Of a stretch of 64,000 nucleotides of DNA, positions 40,893 through 51,600 are shown in pieces. The first letter of the stretch is position 1; each line of letters begins with the position of its first letter. Source of the DNA: Zygnema cylindricum. Lineage: Eukaryota > Streptophyta > Zygnematophyceae > Zygnematales > Zygnemataceae. Under the pieces are notes generated by a model. The model was not told where the DNA came from, searched no databases, and saw only the letters and a list, made by a program, of their open reading frames with translations. The stretch is taken from positions 1 through 64,000 of the forward strand of contig JBBHKE010003265.1 in NCBI GenBank assembly GCA_037447655.1. Direction: 5' to 3'. Made by a program: the position numbers and the translations under genes.

Positions 40893-42148
40893 CCCCGTGT
40901 CGTGCATGTGTCTAATCGAACCAAAAAACATGTAACTCAACCAGTTGTAAAGAAAAGGTGGAACAAACGATCAATGAAAATCCTCAAGCAAAAAAATTAT
41001 AATACAAATCAAAAATGAACATGACAATATGAAAAAGAAATAATAGGTAGAAGGGATTAAAAAAGGTGAGTGGGAAGCCGAAAGAGAGATCCATACAGCC
41101 TGAGAAAGTAGGCAGAATCCAAACTAGAAGAGGTTGTTGAAGGGAAACCGTGCGGACTCCAGCCAAAACCGAGTGAATCAACTTGTAGGGCTTACAATAA
41201 AAGTAAAATAAAGAAAGAGAAAAACTATACGCTAAACAAACTAAGGAAGAAAAAGCCTTGCAGGGAAAAATTTGACAATTTGATTAAAGAAAAAGACAAG
41301 GGGAAAAGACAGAGAGATCTAAGTCCTCTTCGACCAATTCCTGTACTCTCAAATTATGAGAGAACAAACGTAACGCAATAGTGTAAGTACTAACGAAATA
41401 ACCAACGTACTAATTTCAAACATTTGCTAACTAACCTATCATGTGAGAGTATTTCACTGTACAATTTGTGACTAGTTTGGGTCCTGGCCAATAATCGACC
41501 AGTACCATATGCCTACGTTACAAAATTCACAATCCGCGGATTAAAACCCTTCCTAACTACATGTGAATGCGTGAACCTACATGGGTTCGCGAATTAAAAT
41601 ACACCAATCAGCGTGCGTCGCCAAGAAATTGCACGTTGCGTCACCAATGCTTCGAAATCGTATGCCGCGTCACCAACATTTGAAAACGTACGTCGCATCA
41701 CCGATATCCCAAAGTCATACGTCGCGGAATAAGTGTCTCGAAATTGTACATCGCGTCACGCCAAAACCTGCGATGGAAATCAAAAGTACGGACGCCGCCG
41801 CTCGCGCGAAAATATATCTCTTTGATACCCGCGAGATTCCCGGCGTCGCTTCGATCGAAATAATTATATGAAATTGTTTGTCGCGTCACGCCAAAATCTG
41901 CGACAGAAAACTTAAATACGAACGTGAAGTCGAAAATGAATCGTTAACGGGAATTCCAGGAAATGAAAATCGTACGGTCCAAATCGTCGCCGACGGAAAT
42001 TACGGTCAACGTAGGTATGTACCGACGGTCAAAGTTGCAATGTACGGACCTGCGAACCATAATAAAACCCAAATGAAAATTAGTGTGGCGGCCGCTCATC
42101 CTTAAACCTAAATACTAACAAGAAAAGTGGCCGACGAGATGCGGCATG
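40893..42148 (-). repeat. Ty3-like LTR-like sequence, copy 2
   Basis: Non-coding. The first ~200 bases (TGTCGTGCATGTGTCTAATCG ... GAGAGATCCAT) are repeated at 42149-42350, and the middle (41090-41560) matches copy 1 at 35880-36353. Between 41560 and 42100 CGTCACG/CGTCGCG words recur around AAAATTGTACRTCGC-like units, suggesting a degenerate tandem repeat. No coding region is seen. Confidence 0.5.
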
Positions 42149-42350
42149 ACAGCTATCGTGCATGTGTCTAATCGAACCAAAAAACGTGCAACCCAACCAA
42201 CTGTACAGAAAAGGTGGAACAAACGAGCAATTAAAATCCTCAAGCAAAAGAATTATAATACAAAACAAAAATGAAAACGACAATATGAAAAAGAAATAAC
42301 AAGTAGAACAGATAAAAGAAGGTGAGTGGGAAGTCGAAAGAGAGATCCAT
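42149..42350 (-). repeat. Ty3-like LTR or LTR end next to a polypurine tract
   Basis: Starts ATCGTGCATGTGTC, ends GAGATCCA. It is directly followed by TTAATTCCCCCCCC, which on the minus strand is a G-rich tract ending right before TGGATCTCTC. That is the arrangement polypurine tract then LTR start. Whether the LTR is only ~200 bp, or this is the truncated end of a ~1.25 kb LTR as in copy 2, is open. Confidence 0.5.
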
Positions 42351-42355
42351 TAATT

Positions 42356-42366
42356 CCCCCCCCAGC
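42356..42366 (-). other. Candidate polypurine tract (poly-G) of the Ty3-like element
   Basis: Minus strand CTGGGGGGGGAATTAA, between the stop codon of the gag-protease frame and the LTR-like repeat. Eight consecutive G are unusual here, and the position fits plus-strand priming. Confidence 0.5.
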
Positions 42367-42369
42367 TCA

Positions 42370-43239
42370 TTAGCCTGCGGAGGAGCTGGCAAACACAATC
42401 GGAAGCCCGCAAAGACGTGAATCAGAAGTCTCCTCTGTAATGAGTATCCGTTTGGAATCCAGGTCCTGCGAAAAATCGTGGAAATAATTTGACGCACCCA
42501 TCTTGGCATGCTCCTTAATAACCATGTAATCTGCACCCTGTGAGCTCATCATCCCATTAGAAGCCATTTTGACAATCTTGAGAATGCATGGAGAGATATT
42601 AGTATCAAATTTGTTTATACTGGCATAAGTCGGAAATGCTGTCGCTGAATGAGCCATGATAGGCAAGGGCTTACGTGCCGAAATAAGTGGAAGGCAAATT
42701 TTCCGCTCAGGAAAGTGATTCGGTCTGTAAGAGAATATCTGGTCGAGCATATTCACACCTCCGCCAACCTGAAATATAACGTCCTAGCCAACCAAACATT
42801 CGTAATCGCTACACTTAGTAACGAGCGCATGTGAAGAAATTTCAGAAAATTTTGTTTCGGTTTCTGTTTGAAACCGAAACACGAGAGGGTCCTTGGTGAT
42901 TCCAAGGACCGGCTCCGTGGTACCAGCTGAAGTTAGTAACCGTGTGGTTGTAAGTTGCAACTTGTCTGCTGTGAGGCCAAGCTTCAACGCAAATCCGGAT
43001 CCGAGGATCGCGAGTTTGGCTCCGGTGTCCATGAGAGGGAGGGAAGGTGCGACACCATTCACTGTGAATGAGTGTCGGCTGTTATCAAGAAAGTTGATGT
43101 GAGGATCTAACGTGCTACGTTCATCCGCTGAAATTGGTTGGATTGCCGTCAGATTGCGATTCAGTTGCAACGCGCGTAAAGCGGCGGTTGCAAGGACCTC
43201 ACCCGAAATAGGAGAGGCCTTGGGCACGTCCTCAATCAT
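42370..43239 (-). pseudogene. Ty3-like retropepsin and C-terminal extension
   Basis: The frame 42784-43239 encodes the aspartic protease: SFTVNGVAPSLPLMDTGAKLAILG, with the catalytic D-T-G, then LGITKDPLVFRF and ECLVG. A TAG at 42781-42783 sits where the next residue should be. The frame then continues (42370-42756) with QVGGGVNMLDQIFSYRPNHFP and about 120 more residues with no motif I know, ending in SSSAG and a stop about 15 bases from the poly-G tract. No reverse transcriptase, RNase H or integrase follows before the LTR-like repeat. Either the family is a gag-protease non-autonomous element, or a deletion removed the rest. Confidence 0.65.
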
Positions 43240-44717
43240 GCCGAAAGGATGCTCAACCGTTCTTTGACGCGATGAGCATCTTGGATTGTACTATCCAAGA
43301 TTGTAAGTGCTTCAGTTGCGATAGCTGAAGCTGTTTCTAGAAGAGGAGAACGAGTTTCTTTCTCAAAAGATAGTGGAATACGAGAGTTTGTTATTTTTCC
43401 GACTCGATTATGATACGGCGAGCCTTTGTCAAACGCGACTACTCGTTGTTGGACGGTGGAATCCCGAAGGGTTCGACCGACCAACGTTGGCATGTGAACG
43501 ACCGTACGGGCCATTCCGATAAACTGTGGCTTTATCTCCGCCATGAAAGCGGCGAACTGTTCCTTCATCATAGTTGCCATAGTAGCTTACAACTCTATCT
43601 TTTCTCTCTCTTTACGAGAAATTCTAGGAGGAGTAGATTCTTTCTCGGTCTCCTTAGGCGGAGTGACCAGCTTGGCGGAACGGGCGGGAATACTCCCATT
43701 CTTGATTTGATTCTGACATGAGAACTCTGGGTTTTTAATATGGCATCGATGGGCATAATGTCCCATCTGCTGACAGTGAGTGCATGTGGCTGTCTTATCT
43801 AAACACATGCAAGCCTCATGCCCTGTTTCCCCGCAATGAAAACATAATCTGTTTCCAGGGTTAAACGGTGGAGCGCCCATAGCAGGCACCTTCGGAGGCC
43901 TACTATTGGGCCATGGGTTGCTTGGTGGGGGAAGTGGGGAAGCAACTTTCGATCGATCATGAGCTTCCCACCAACATGACTACATCTCATATTCAACCGT
44001 ATATTGGGCGGCCTGGTCAAAGGTAAATTTCAAGTCGTATGTCTGCGTAAGATGACTTTGGATAAATCGTTTTGAGTGATCAGGAAACTGTCCAACAAAT
44101 TTTTGGACAGCTTCCGCATCGGACATTAAGTCCGATAAGGCTTCCCGTAGCGTCTCCGTACGGGCACGTAAAGCGGGGGCGATTTCACCCGGTTTACGTT
44201 CAAAGTTCATCAGTTCTTTCACTTGATATGGATTTTGCATTCGATACTCCGCTTTTAGGAGATCGAACATGACAGAAAGGGAACCTCGCAACAGAATCGT
44301 CATCCCTAATCATGCTGGGACAGCAGCACGCGCAGCCACAGAATATTACCGAGAAATTCCTGGGACAGCGGGAACTAGGACATTACCTTAGGCATCTAGG
44401 ACCTCGGGAAAAGCGGCCTGAAATGGGATATCCACTTGACCTATGACCTCTGGTGTGCCAGCGAAAGGAGGGGAAAATTTTGTCATCGCGAGTATACTAT
44501 TATCATTGCGAGAATATAAGGTTAGAGCCGAACCTTTGAGGTACCGACGAAGGAGAGAGAATGCTACACGAAGATCAAATCAATCCTGATAGCGAAATGC
44601 CGAATCGCACAATGCGGTATCATAAAGCATACAGAAATGAGATAAGGACATTGAAACCTTTATCCTTGAAAAGCATAATTGCATTTTGCACATGGGGCCC
44701 TCCGTGGAGGAAGCCAT
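43240..44717 (-). pseudogene. gag: Ty3-like Gag with double zinc knuckle, broken
   Basis: Start MASSTEG at 44715-44717. The Gag domain is at 43980-44303 (LLKAEYRMQNPYQVKELMNFERKPGE, LSDLMSDAEAVQKFVGQFP, RFIQSHLTQTYDLKFTFDQAAQYTVEYEM). Two knuckles, CFHCGETGHEACMC and CTHCQQMGHYAHRC, are at 43587-43889. A basic/acidic region follows, then 43236-43580 (MKEQFAAFMAEIKPQFIGM...), leading to protease. Stops occur at 43586, 43979, 44310 and near 44400. Two knuckles and the retropepsin DTG support a Ty3-type rather than copia origin. A second copy lies at 48976-50456. Confidence 0.7.
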
Positions 44718-45060
44718 GTCACAGACCAGAATATACAGGTGGGACAAAAATTAGATCAGGAGAAGACCAAAAGGAGAGGGAACTTGAGTCAGATCCCTCG
44801 AGACTCTCGTCTCGGGTTTCATCTACACATAGCGTAGAGGAGACAGAGGACAAAGAAGAGACTGACGTGAGTCCAAAACGGGTAGAGGATGTTCTCGATA
44901 CCGTAACCGAAGTTATAGGAAAATTAGATGTACTTGCTAGATTGATTTGGTCTACAGGTGATTGGCGAAAAGCTACACCACTAACAGTACACCTGAAACG
45001 GAAATTAAATTATTCTAATAAGTGGGCATAAAACGAAGAGGGAAACAAAACAACGAGATG
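44718..45060 (-). pseudogene. Upstream part of the Ty3-like gag region
   Basis: The minus strand shows a Ser/Asp/Glu-rich stretch (DSLEGSDSSSLSFW-like, decayed) before the Gag start. The equivalent place in the second copy (50250-50456) has the same pattern, so this belongs to the element. The plus-strand open frame 44561-45031 over it is most likely chance antisense. Confidence 0.45.
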
Positions 45061-45953
45061 ATGAACACATTTTAAACGAAATGCAACAAGTGAGAAACCA
45101 CACCAAACACGCAAGTAACAATCTTAAATAGTCTTTAATAGGGCCACGATGGCCAGATCTAATCAAAAAGCCGTTAACCTCTCCCCTACAATTGAGTGGG
45201 CAAGGCCAAAGGGCCAGATCTATAAAAGCAGAAAATTGCTAAACAAACACCCGGAGGTGTAGATCTAAAGCTCCACAGGCAGAAAATAGTTGTATCCAAG
45301 GCCACCAACGCACTAATCTAACCAGAAAATTCCACGCAAAACATACAATAGGAAAAACACAAGGCCACTCACGACCAAATGGCAAGCATATAAAGCGTGA
45401 ACAATGTAGATGCTCAATAGAATTGGGCTTAATGGGACCCAATCCACGCGCGAACCCTCTAAATGGTCAACCACCTATCTTTACATGCTCCTGCGCCCAG
45501 AGGGCATCGTAATACTTACAGCACACCTTTAATTATCTGGTGCTTATCAAAGGTGAGCCACAGCTGGTCGTCGCAGCTGGGGCTTTGCAGAGCGCCAAGG
45601 TGTGAATACGCTCCACAATCCGCTCCAACAATTTCCAAATAATCGAGGGAAACACCACAGCTCAACAATGCAAATTGCGAACAATAACTGAAAGCGAATC
45701 CAAAATGTGAAACCACGGAGATCTCCGTATGGTGCGGGACCGGGAAAGGAAGACTAAAAGTATCGGAAAAGATAGTATAAGTCACAAAGCAAGTTAGAAT
45801 CAGGTTAGCAACATCCCAAATCCGAATTTTGCAAACTAACCCTAAAATCTGCAACCAAACCCTAAAATCTGCAACCAAACCGTAAAATCTGCGACCAAAC
45901 CCTAAAATCTGCCACAAATCCAGACCTAAAAAAACTAGGAACCAAATTCTTTC
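45061..45953. other. Non-coding sequence right of the Ty3-like unit; possible 5' LTR/leader
   Basis: No protein motif. The minus strand has TAAGTATTACGATGCCCTCTG near 45482-45525, and a 20-base tandem repeat ends the stretch. The position upstream of Gag would fit a 5' LTR and leader, but I found no second copy with matching ends, so this is only a suggestion. The 150-residue minus-strand frame 45516-45968 runs through the tandem repeat and is probably not a gene. Confidence 0.35.
45841..45918. repeat. Tandem repeat, 20-base unit, about four copies
   Basis: CCTAAAATCTGCAACCAAAC repeated four times with one to three changes per copy. Confidence 0.85.
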
Positions 45954-46886
45954 ATGTTTGAGAAACATGACTCGAACGATGACAAAAGGCTTACACCTTT
46001 CGTCGACGTATACGTTTACTTACCGACTATTTGCGTTTTTCGGAATGTGGAGAAAGAGGTGAAAGAAAAGGATTCGGTTTCTTTTAATGTTTCATGTGAC
46101 ATATTGGTGAGTGACAAAAACTTACAAAAGAAAAGAGTTATTGAAATAGGATGATTTGAAGGAAGTGAAGGGCACCCGGAAGTGGAAGTGGAAAGAACTA
46201 AAAATCGTGTGGTTATCGAAGATAGTATGGAGAAAGAAGAGAATGGAAAAGATTTGGTTTTTGTGACTCTTTCGAGTGATAGATTGGTGTGTGTAAATGA
46301 CTTACAAAGAGAAAAAATTCTTGAAGAAAGGAGAGTTAGAAAAGTAAACTTCAAATTGGCAGCAGAATATTATTTAGATATGGAGAAAACGAAACTGAAA
46401 ACAAATCTTAGAGAAGGGCAAAGAAAAGATGACAGGAAATTTAGAGTAAGTGAGAAAGATGATGAGAGAGAAAATGGTGAATTCACACAAGACGAGGAAT
46501 TACCATCGGAGGTGGAAAATAATGTGGGCTTAAAAGTTAATGAATTCAGAGAAGGATCGGTAGAGATTGTTCAGAAAATGAGGTTAAGAAAAGACATTTA
46601 TGAGAGCGGAAAAAGTTATAAAATTGGAGAAATTTGGAAAATAACAAGGAATATTAGAAAGAGGAAAGAGAAAATAAATAAAAAGGGGTTCAGAATGAAA
46701 GTATTCAGGATGCGTTCACTTAAGGGGAGTGGTAGATCTACGGAAAAAGACCAAATATTAGTGAGAAGAATCACACTTTATAGAGGTAATGAGGAGGCAA
46801 CCCATGGAAAAGGTACAAATTTTATGAGGAGATCAGAATGCATTAAGAAAAGAAAAAGAAGAAACAGATTAAGGAAGACTAGCTAG
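45954..46886 (+). pseudogene. Unknown Lys/Glu-rich protein with an internal duplication, one in-frame stop
   Basis: A single plus-strand frame of 310 codons from ATG 45954, interrupted only by TGA at 46152-46154. Residues around 31-64 (VEKEVKEKDSVSFNVSCDIL...NLQKKRVIE) and the part starting at 46206 (MEKEENGKDLVFVTLSSDRL...DLQREKILE) are two copies of one ~33-residue unit. Both DNA copies are alignable. The rest is rich in Lys, Arg and Glu, likely helical, with no zinc, nuclease or transposase motif I recognise. It is on the strand opposite to the neighbouring Ty3-like units. It may be a host or element-borne gene; the low complexity means a chance frame cannot be excluded. Confidence 0.4.
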
Positions 46887-47325
46887 AGAAGAAACCAACT
46901 CCAAAGGCGACCACACCAAAAACCCGAAAAGCCATTTTTTAGAAGGAAAAATCGAAAGCTTCTATCGGAAAAATTACATTTAAAAGAGCCAAAAATAGAG
47001 TTGTTGATTTAAGGGTATGCAAAATATAATATTTACAAGTGTAGAAATGCCAGGAGTTAAACCATCCAAAACTTAGGAGGAGTTTTGTTTTTGTGAAGTT
47101 TTAGATGTTTAGTAGTGAAAGTTGTAAAGAAGAGTTTCCGAACTTTGAATATTTTCCAGGTCCTTGCTTCAATATGTACTTCAATTAGAGTAGACAGTCT
47201 GTTCGACTGAGTGGGTAACTGAGTCTAAAGCTTTAGGTGAGTGTTGAAATTGGAAAGCTTTAGTCCTCAGTAAATGAGGTTGTGAAGGGAGTTTTAGGAC
47301 TTCGAATAAATCTGGTGTAAGTCAT
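46887..47325. other. No feature recognised
   Basis: AT-rich sequence without open frames of note, without LTR ends and without repeats I could match elsewhere in the window. Confidence 0.5.
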
Positions 47326-47469
47326 GTAATACTGACCTGATTTAGTGTGACAGTGGCAACAATACAAAAGAGTGAAATGTACTTCTTTCGAACACGCGGC
47401 GTCAGCAGGCGCGGATCAAATGTATATGTACGATCGTGATCCATTACGGTTAAAGGTATCAACAACTGA

Positions 47470-47808
47470 TACGAATCGAGTCGACGGACTCGATTCAAGA
47501 TGGGACCACATTGGGATAATGTAGCTGGACGTGTGTCGTCCATCGTGAAAGTAGACCTTACATCTTACGGCGTTCCGCAAATTCAACCAATAAGGAATTT
47601 GATACAGTGACACACGACAAACTGTATGGATGCAAGAATGAACGGCGGATACGAATCGAATCGATGGACACGATTCGTAAGAGGACCATATTGGAACAAT
47701 GTTATTGGACGCTTGTTGTCCATCGCGAAAAAACATAATTCATTTTACGACGTTCCTCAAATTATGGAAGATTCTTGTACAGAAGGTACGGTAGTCGTTC
47801 AATCCTGA
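47470..47808 (+). pseudogene. Two tandem coding-type repeats (YES-R-TRF motif), decayed
   Basis: Two diverged units start at 47470 and 47650, exactly 180 bases (60 codons) apart and in the same frame. Both translate to the pattern YESxRxTRFxxGPxWxNVxGRxxSI, ending in VPQI. Most differences between units respect the protein pattern, so the repeat was once coding. A TGA precedes unit 1 and another follows it at ~47608. The second unit forms the open frame 47626-47808. I do not recognise the motif. Confidence 0.5.
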
Positions 47809-47809
47809 G

Positions 47810-47862
47810 TACATCAACGACGGAGGAAATTTGACGGGACCACAGCTGACTAAGCAAGTTGT
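47810..47862 (+). repeat. Direct repeat, copy 1
   Basis: Contains GAAATTTGACGGGACCACAG and CTGACTAAGCAAGT. A second copy lies at 48348-48404. Confidence 0.7.
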
Positions 47863-48011
47863 TTTGAAAAGTCAGTTTCGTGCGTAACTGCTAATTCGAT
47901 TTTATATGGAGGTTTGAATAGATTCACAGATTGGGGGAGCGAACAGATTGATAATTAAAGTTACGTAAAAGACTCATTGAGTGGTGTGAACAAGCAATGA
48001 TAAATGGACGG

Positions 48012-48030
48012 CGGATCGCGAAGCGATCCG
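48012..48030. other. Perfect short hairpin
   Basis: CGGATCGC-GAA-GCGATCCG: eight paired bases with a three-base loop. Context gives no function. Confidence 0.6.
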
Positions 48031-48347
48031 ATGTATAATAAACGGAATGTTGAAATAGGCGCCGCCGGTACGGAGCAGCTGCGACGCAGTTAAGTCAAAG
48101 CAGTTGCGGCTATTTTTATGATCCATACGGAAAGCGCAGCCAGCGCAACTACAGATAATATGAATAGGATAGATTTCAAGTAATGATGATTAAACGATAG
48201 TGGTTGCTTAGTGGTTGCTTATTGGTAGCTTAGTTTCTGACATACGAAGAGTACGATGTAAATATTCTGTACAACAGAGGTTTTTCCTTTTGACTAGTTA
48301 GGCTATTAGAGTAGATACAGTACGGCTAGTATGCCTCCGTACTCTGA

Positions 48348-48428
48348 GTATAACTTGCAATAACGGGTGAAATCTGACGGGACCATAGCTGACTAAGCAA
48401 GTCGCGTCGCTTTGCGCAATCGACTTGC
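48348..48428 (+). repeat. Direct repeat copy 2 with an adjoining inverted repeat
   Basis: GAAATCTGACGGGACCATAG...AAGCAAGT matches 47810-47862 about 540 bases upstream. It continues into GCAAGTCG (48397-48404) facing CGACTTGC (48421-48428), a perfect eight-base inverted repeat around a GC-rich loop. Confidence 0.65.
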
Positions 48429-48975
48429 TACCTAGAGATTTCATTTTTAATGGTACAGTCTTTTGGACGAATTCAACAAATGTTGACAAAGCAAGTGACA
48501 CAATTTATGTACGGCCACCATCTGTAAATATCTGAAACAACTTTAATTTGTATGTAGTGAATTAGTTTTTAGTGTTACTTTATTGAAATTGGATAAAAGA
48601 TTTAATTAGGTTTTTGGACGTAATTCCGATATAGTAGACGTACCGTTGACGTAGAGTGTCCTTATTAATGTACAGTACTTAGAAACACGTGTAGTAACTT
48701 GATTAGTGCAGGGCTCAGTAGATAACTCTATGAGTATAAAATGTAGGACTTAGTTTTATTTTCATTATCACAGCTGAGTTTTATCAAAAGAATGGCATAC
48801 TTTTTTTCTGCATTTTTGACATGTTAGTGTGATCACTTTGATTGATATTTTGATGTGAAACTATGTGTAGATGTTCTATGATATAGATGTTATATGTGTG
48901 TGTAGTTTCTACCTGTTCTGGTGTTTCTGTAGAAGTCTGTGAGGAGTCTACCTAGTTGGTTTGGTAAGCTGTCAA

Positions 48976-50456
48976 CTATTTTTGGGAATCTCTGCAGCTC
49001 ATATCTTTTGGATGCCTCAGTGGAATTGGCTGTAACTTTGGGAGGTTACATTGTCTAGAATATACTGCGTGTTGGTGCAGTTTCAACTGCTTTGGTTTAT
49101 TGTGGAGTAATCTATGTTGTCTGAAACACAGCTGTTGTGGAGGGTAGTTTGTGGTGCTTTCGAGAGTAATCAATGCCTGAAATAGGCTATCGACAACACT
49201 TAGGTGGAGTGGTGTCCTTCTCCGGTTCTTTAACCGGTTGAACCGGTTTTGTGGATTGAGCATGAATGCCACCACTATTAATTTGGTTCTGATAGGAAAA
49301 TTTCGGGTTCTTTATATGACAACCTTGGACATAATATCCGGTTTGCTTGCAATGTGTACAAGTAGCAGTTTTGTCTAGACACATTCGGGCATCATGACCG
49401 TCTTCCCACATCGAAAACATAATCAGTTTCCGAGAGCAACAAGTGGGGTTCCCATGGTCGGGACTTTAGGATGTCGGTTGTTAGGACGAGGATTGTTCCA
49501 TGGTGGAACAACCGGTTCTTTTGGTACCGCTTTAGGACGGTCATGGGCTTCCCACGAACAATTTTGCATTTCGTATTCTACGGCATGCTAGGCGGATTAG
49601 TCGAAAGTGAACTTCAAGCCGTAGGTTTAAGTCAGGTGACTCTGGATAAATTTCTTATACTGACTAGAAAACTGTCCAGCTAATTTCTGGACAGCTTCAG
49701 CATCTGACATTAAGTCCGGCAGTGCTTCACGAAGAGCTTCGATAGGAGCACGCATGGCAGGGATGGTCTCGCCTGACTTCCGTTCGAAGTTCATTAGCTC
49801 ACGAACTTGGTCACCGTTTTGCATACGGTATTGCGCTTGCAACACTTTAAACATGATAGAGAGCGGATCCAAAATAGGGATGGTCATTATTGGTCGTGCT
49901 GGGATTCCAGCATGTGCCACTATAGCGAACTGTTGCGGAGTTTCTGCAACTGCTGCTGTAATAACATCACCGTTGAGATCAAGGACTTCCGATATAGCCG
50001 GTTGGTAGGAAATTTTTGGTTGTCCTATAATAGCAAGACTCCAAGCAAAAGCTGGAGAAAACTCCGTCATCGCAAGTACGGAATCATACTTGCGTGAATA
50101 AAGAGTAAGGGCTGAACCGCGAAGGTAACGGCCTAAAAGAGAGAAAGTGACCTGTAGATCAAACCGATCTTGGTACCGAAATGCAAGATCACGCATTTCG
50201 ATATCGAATAACATTCAGAAATGGGATAAGGTCATGGTGTCCTTCATTCCTGAAAAATAGAAATGAAGTCGACCCTCTCCGTCGGTTGTGGAAGCCATTT
50301 CCAATAATGGAATGATTGGGGCTAACAATGAATTTGTACTTTGCGGAAACCAAAAAGATAATGAACTAGAATCCGACCCATCAAGGGAATCATGGTCAGA
50401 TTCTTCCTCAAAATATGTGGAAAAAACTGATTATTAGGAAGATACAGAGGTGAGAG
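48976..50456 (-). pseudogene. gag: Second Ty3-like gag copy, decayed and truncated by element D
   Basis: Minus strand. Gag at 49627-50214 (FRYQDRFDLQVTFSLLGRYLRGSALTLYSRKYDS, LQAQYRMQNGDQVRELMNFERKSGE, LPDLMSDAEAVQKLAGQFS, KKFIQSHLT) aligns well with 43980-44600. The knuckles at 49187-49420 are decayed: the first reads MWEDGHDARMC and the second CTHCKQTGYYVQGC, with the zinc-ligand His replaced by Tyr. The N-terminal part (MASTTDGEGRLHFYFSGMK) is at 50240-50300. Protease is not recognisable. The right end is cut at 50456 by element D. Confidence 0.7.
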
Positions 50457-51460
50457 TGTAGAAATAAATAGTTTTATTTTGTTATTATTTTCTAGGTGTT
50501 AATATAATAGCGGAAAAAAGAACATGCAGACAGCTTGTCTTCATCTCTTCTCTCTTAGCCCCATACTTGTTGTAGTCAGTAAAGGAGAGAGAGAGTGATG
50601 GAGCCATGGCTGACCCAGCTCCATAGACAGGGTTAGAGAGTGACCTTAAGTCACTCTCTACAAAAAGGTTGAGTCCAGCAGAACTCAAACTCCCAACCGG
50701 TAGAGCGTGGAGTAGCCGTCAGCTCTAACTAGTCTGTCGTAGATGTTCGCTAGAGTATAAAGGGTGTGACTTATATTTAAAGTATGTTACGTCCTGTAAT
50801 CAGATTAACGGAAATGTAAATGTAACATCATAGAACAGGATAAATTCAGTGCGGACTGGATCCCGCACGAAACAAATGAATCTCACATTTGTTTCGACGG
50901 ACGACATTTAATGTCGGTTCTTATCCAACGGCATACATCTTCGCCGAGATTCCGGAATGGTCACTTTGGCGTTTTGTAACGTGGCATGACCTAGAGCCAC
51001 GTGGAGAGATGACATTCGCTCATGTGAATTCCGAGGAACGTACGGACGAGTGAAAAACGTACACGCGTCCACCTAATAGCCTTGTCGTACATATGTCGTA
51101 CAATAAGTACACAGGCAGTAGTACTTTTTGGTACGGTATAGTAATCTGATTGGTCCGTACTTCAGTAGATAGAAGTTATTAGAGGGAATCAGGACTTAGA
51201 AAATTTTGGTAGGTAGTCACCTCTCCCTTTGAGAGTTTGTACAAATTGGCATTTTTACTGTCTCATAACTTATGGCCTGGTTGGGCATTTTCAAAGATTC
51301 TTTTTCCTACGGACTTTGGGGAGTTTAGGCTACACATGGGTGCAGTCACATTGTCTGCTTGTCTGCTTGTGCAGCAATGGTTGCCATTGAAAATGAGTTA
51401 GTTAGTAAATATCTAGAGGCTTCCTGTATTCTGTAGTCCAATGGAGGAAATAGATTTGCA
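50457..51460 (+). repeat. Element D 5' LTR
   Basis: TGTAGAAATAAATAG...GATTTGCA. Antisense tRNA-like module at 50668-50745, G-box at 50998-51003. The leader hairpin has decayed (GGACTTTGGGGAGTTT near 51312). The Gag ATG (51441) is 20 bases from its end. Confidence 0.87.
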
Positions 51461-51600
51461 AGTTATGGGCCCACCCTCTAGGGTGCCACCCTTTAATGGA
51501 TCTGGGTTCATCTATTGGGAAGCCATGATGATGGGAGCTCTGTACAAAAAACGATACTGGGGTGTCGTCAGTGGACAAGTGAAACGTCCACCTTCGGGAT
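51441..51600 (+). pseudogene. gag: Element D gag N-terminal fragment
   Basis: The frame opens in the LTR (MEEIDLQVMGPPSRVPPFNGSGFIYWEAMMMGALYKKRYWG...KRPPSG) and is the same as the first ~53 codons of element I gag at 54107. It then changes into foreign sequence (FFPPTVEEEME...) without a stop. The combined frame runs to 51872. Confidence 0.8.

Larger units (their letters stand above)
47863..48975. other. Non-coding spacer with short repeats
   Basis: Apart from the hairpin at 48012, the direct repeat at 48348 and the inverted repeat next to it, I see no gene or element end. The stretch 48780-48975 is T-rich and leads into the decayed Ty3-like copy. Confidence 0.45.

Noticed and set aside
41581-42105. 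Two plus-strand ORFs of 96 and 75 residues
   Set aside because: They fall in CGTCGCG-rich degenerate repeats of the Ty3-like LTR-like region and have no recognisable motif.
44561-45031. 156-residue plus-strand ORF as a gene
   Set aside because: It lies antisense to the Ty3-like gag 5' region, whose minus-strand similarity to 50240-50456 explains the sequence better.
46016-46354. 112-residue minus-strand ORF
   Set aside because: It is the shadow of the repeated Lys/Glu-rich plus-strand frame at 45954-46886.
48012-48030. Rho-independent terminator
   Set aside because: The hairpin has no T-run after it, and the context is eukaryotic.
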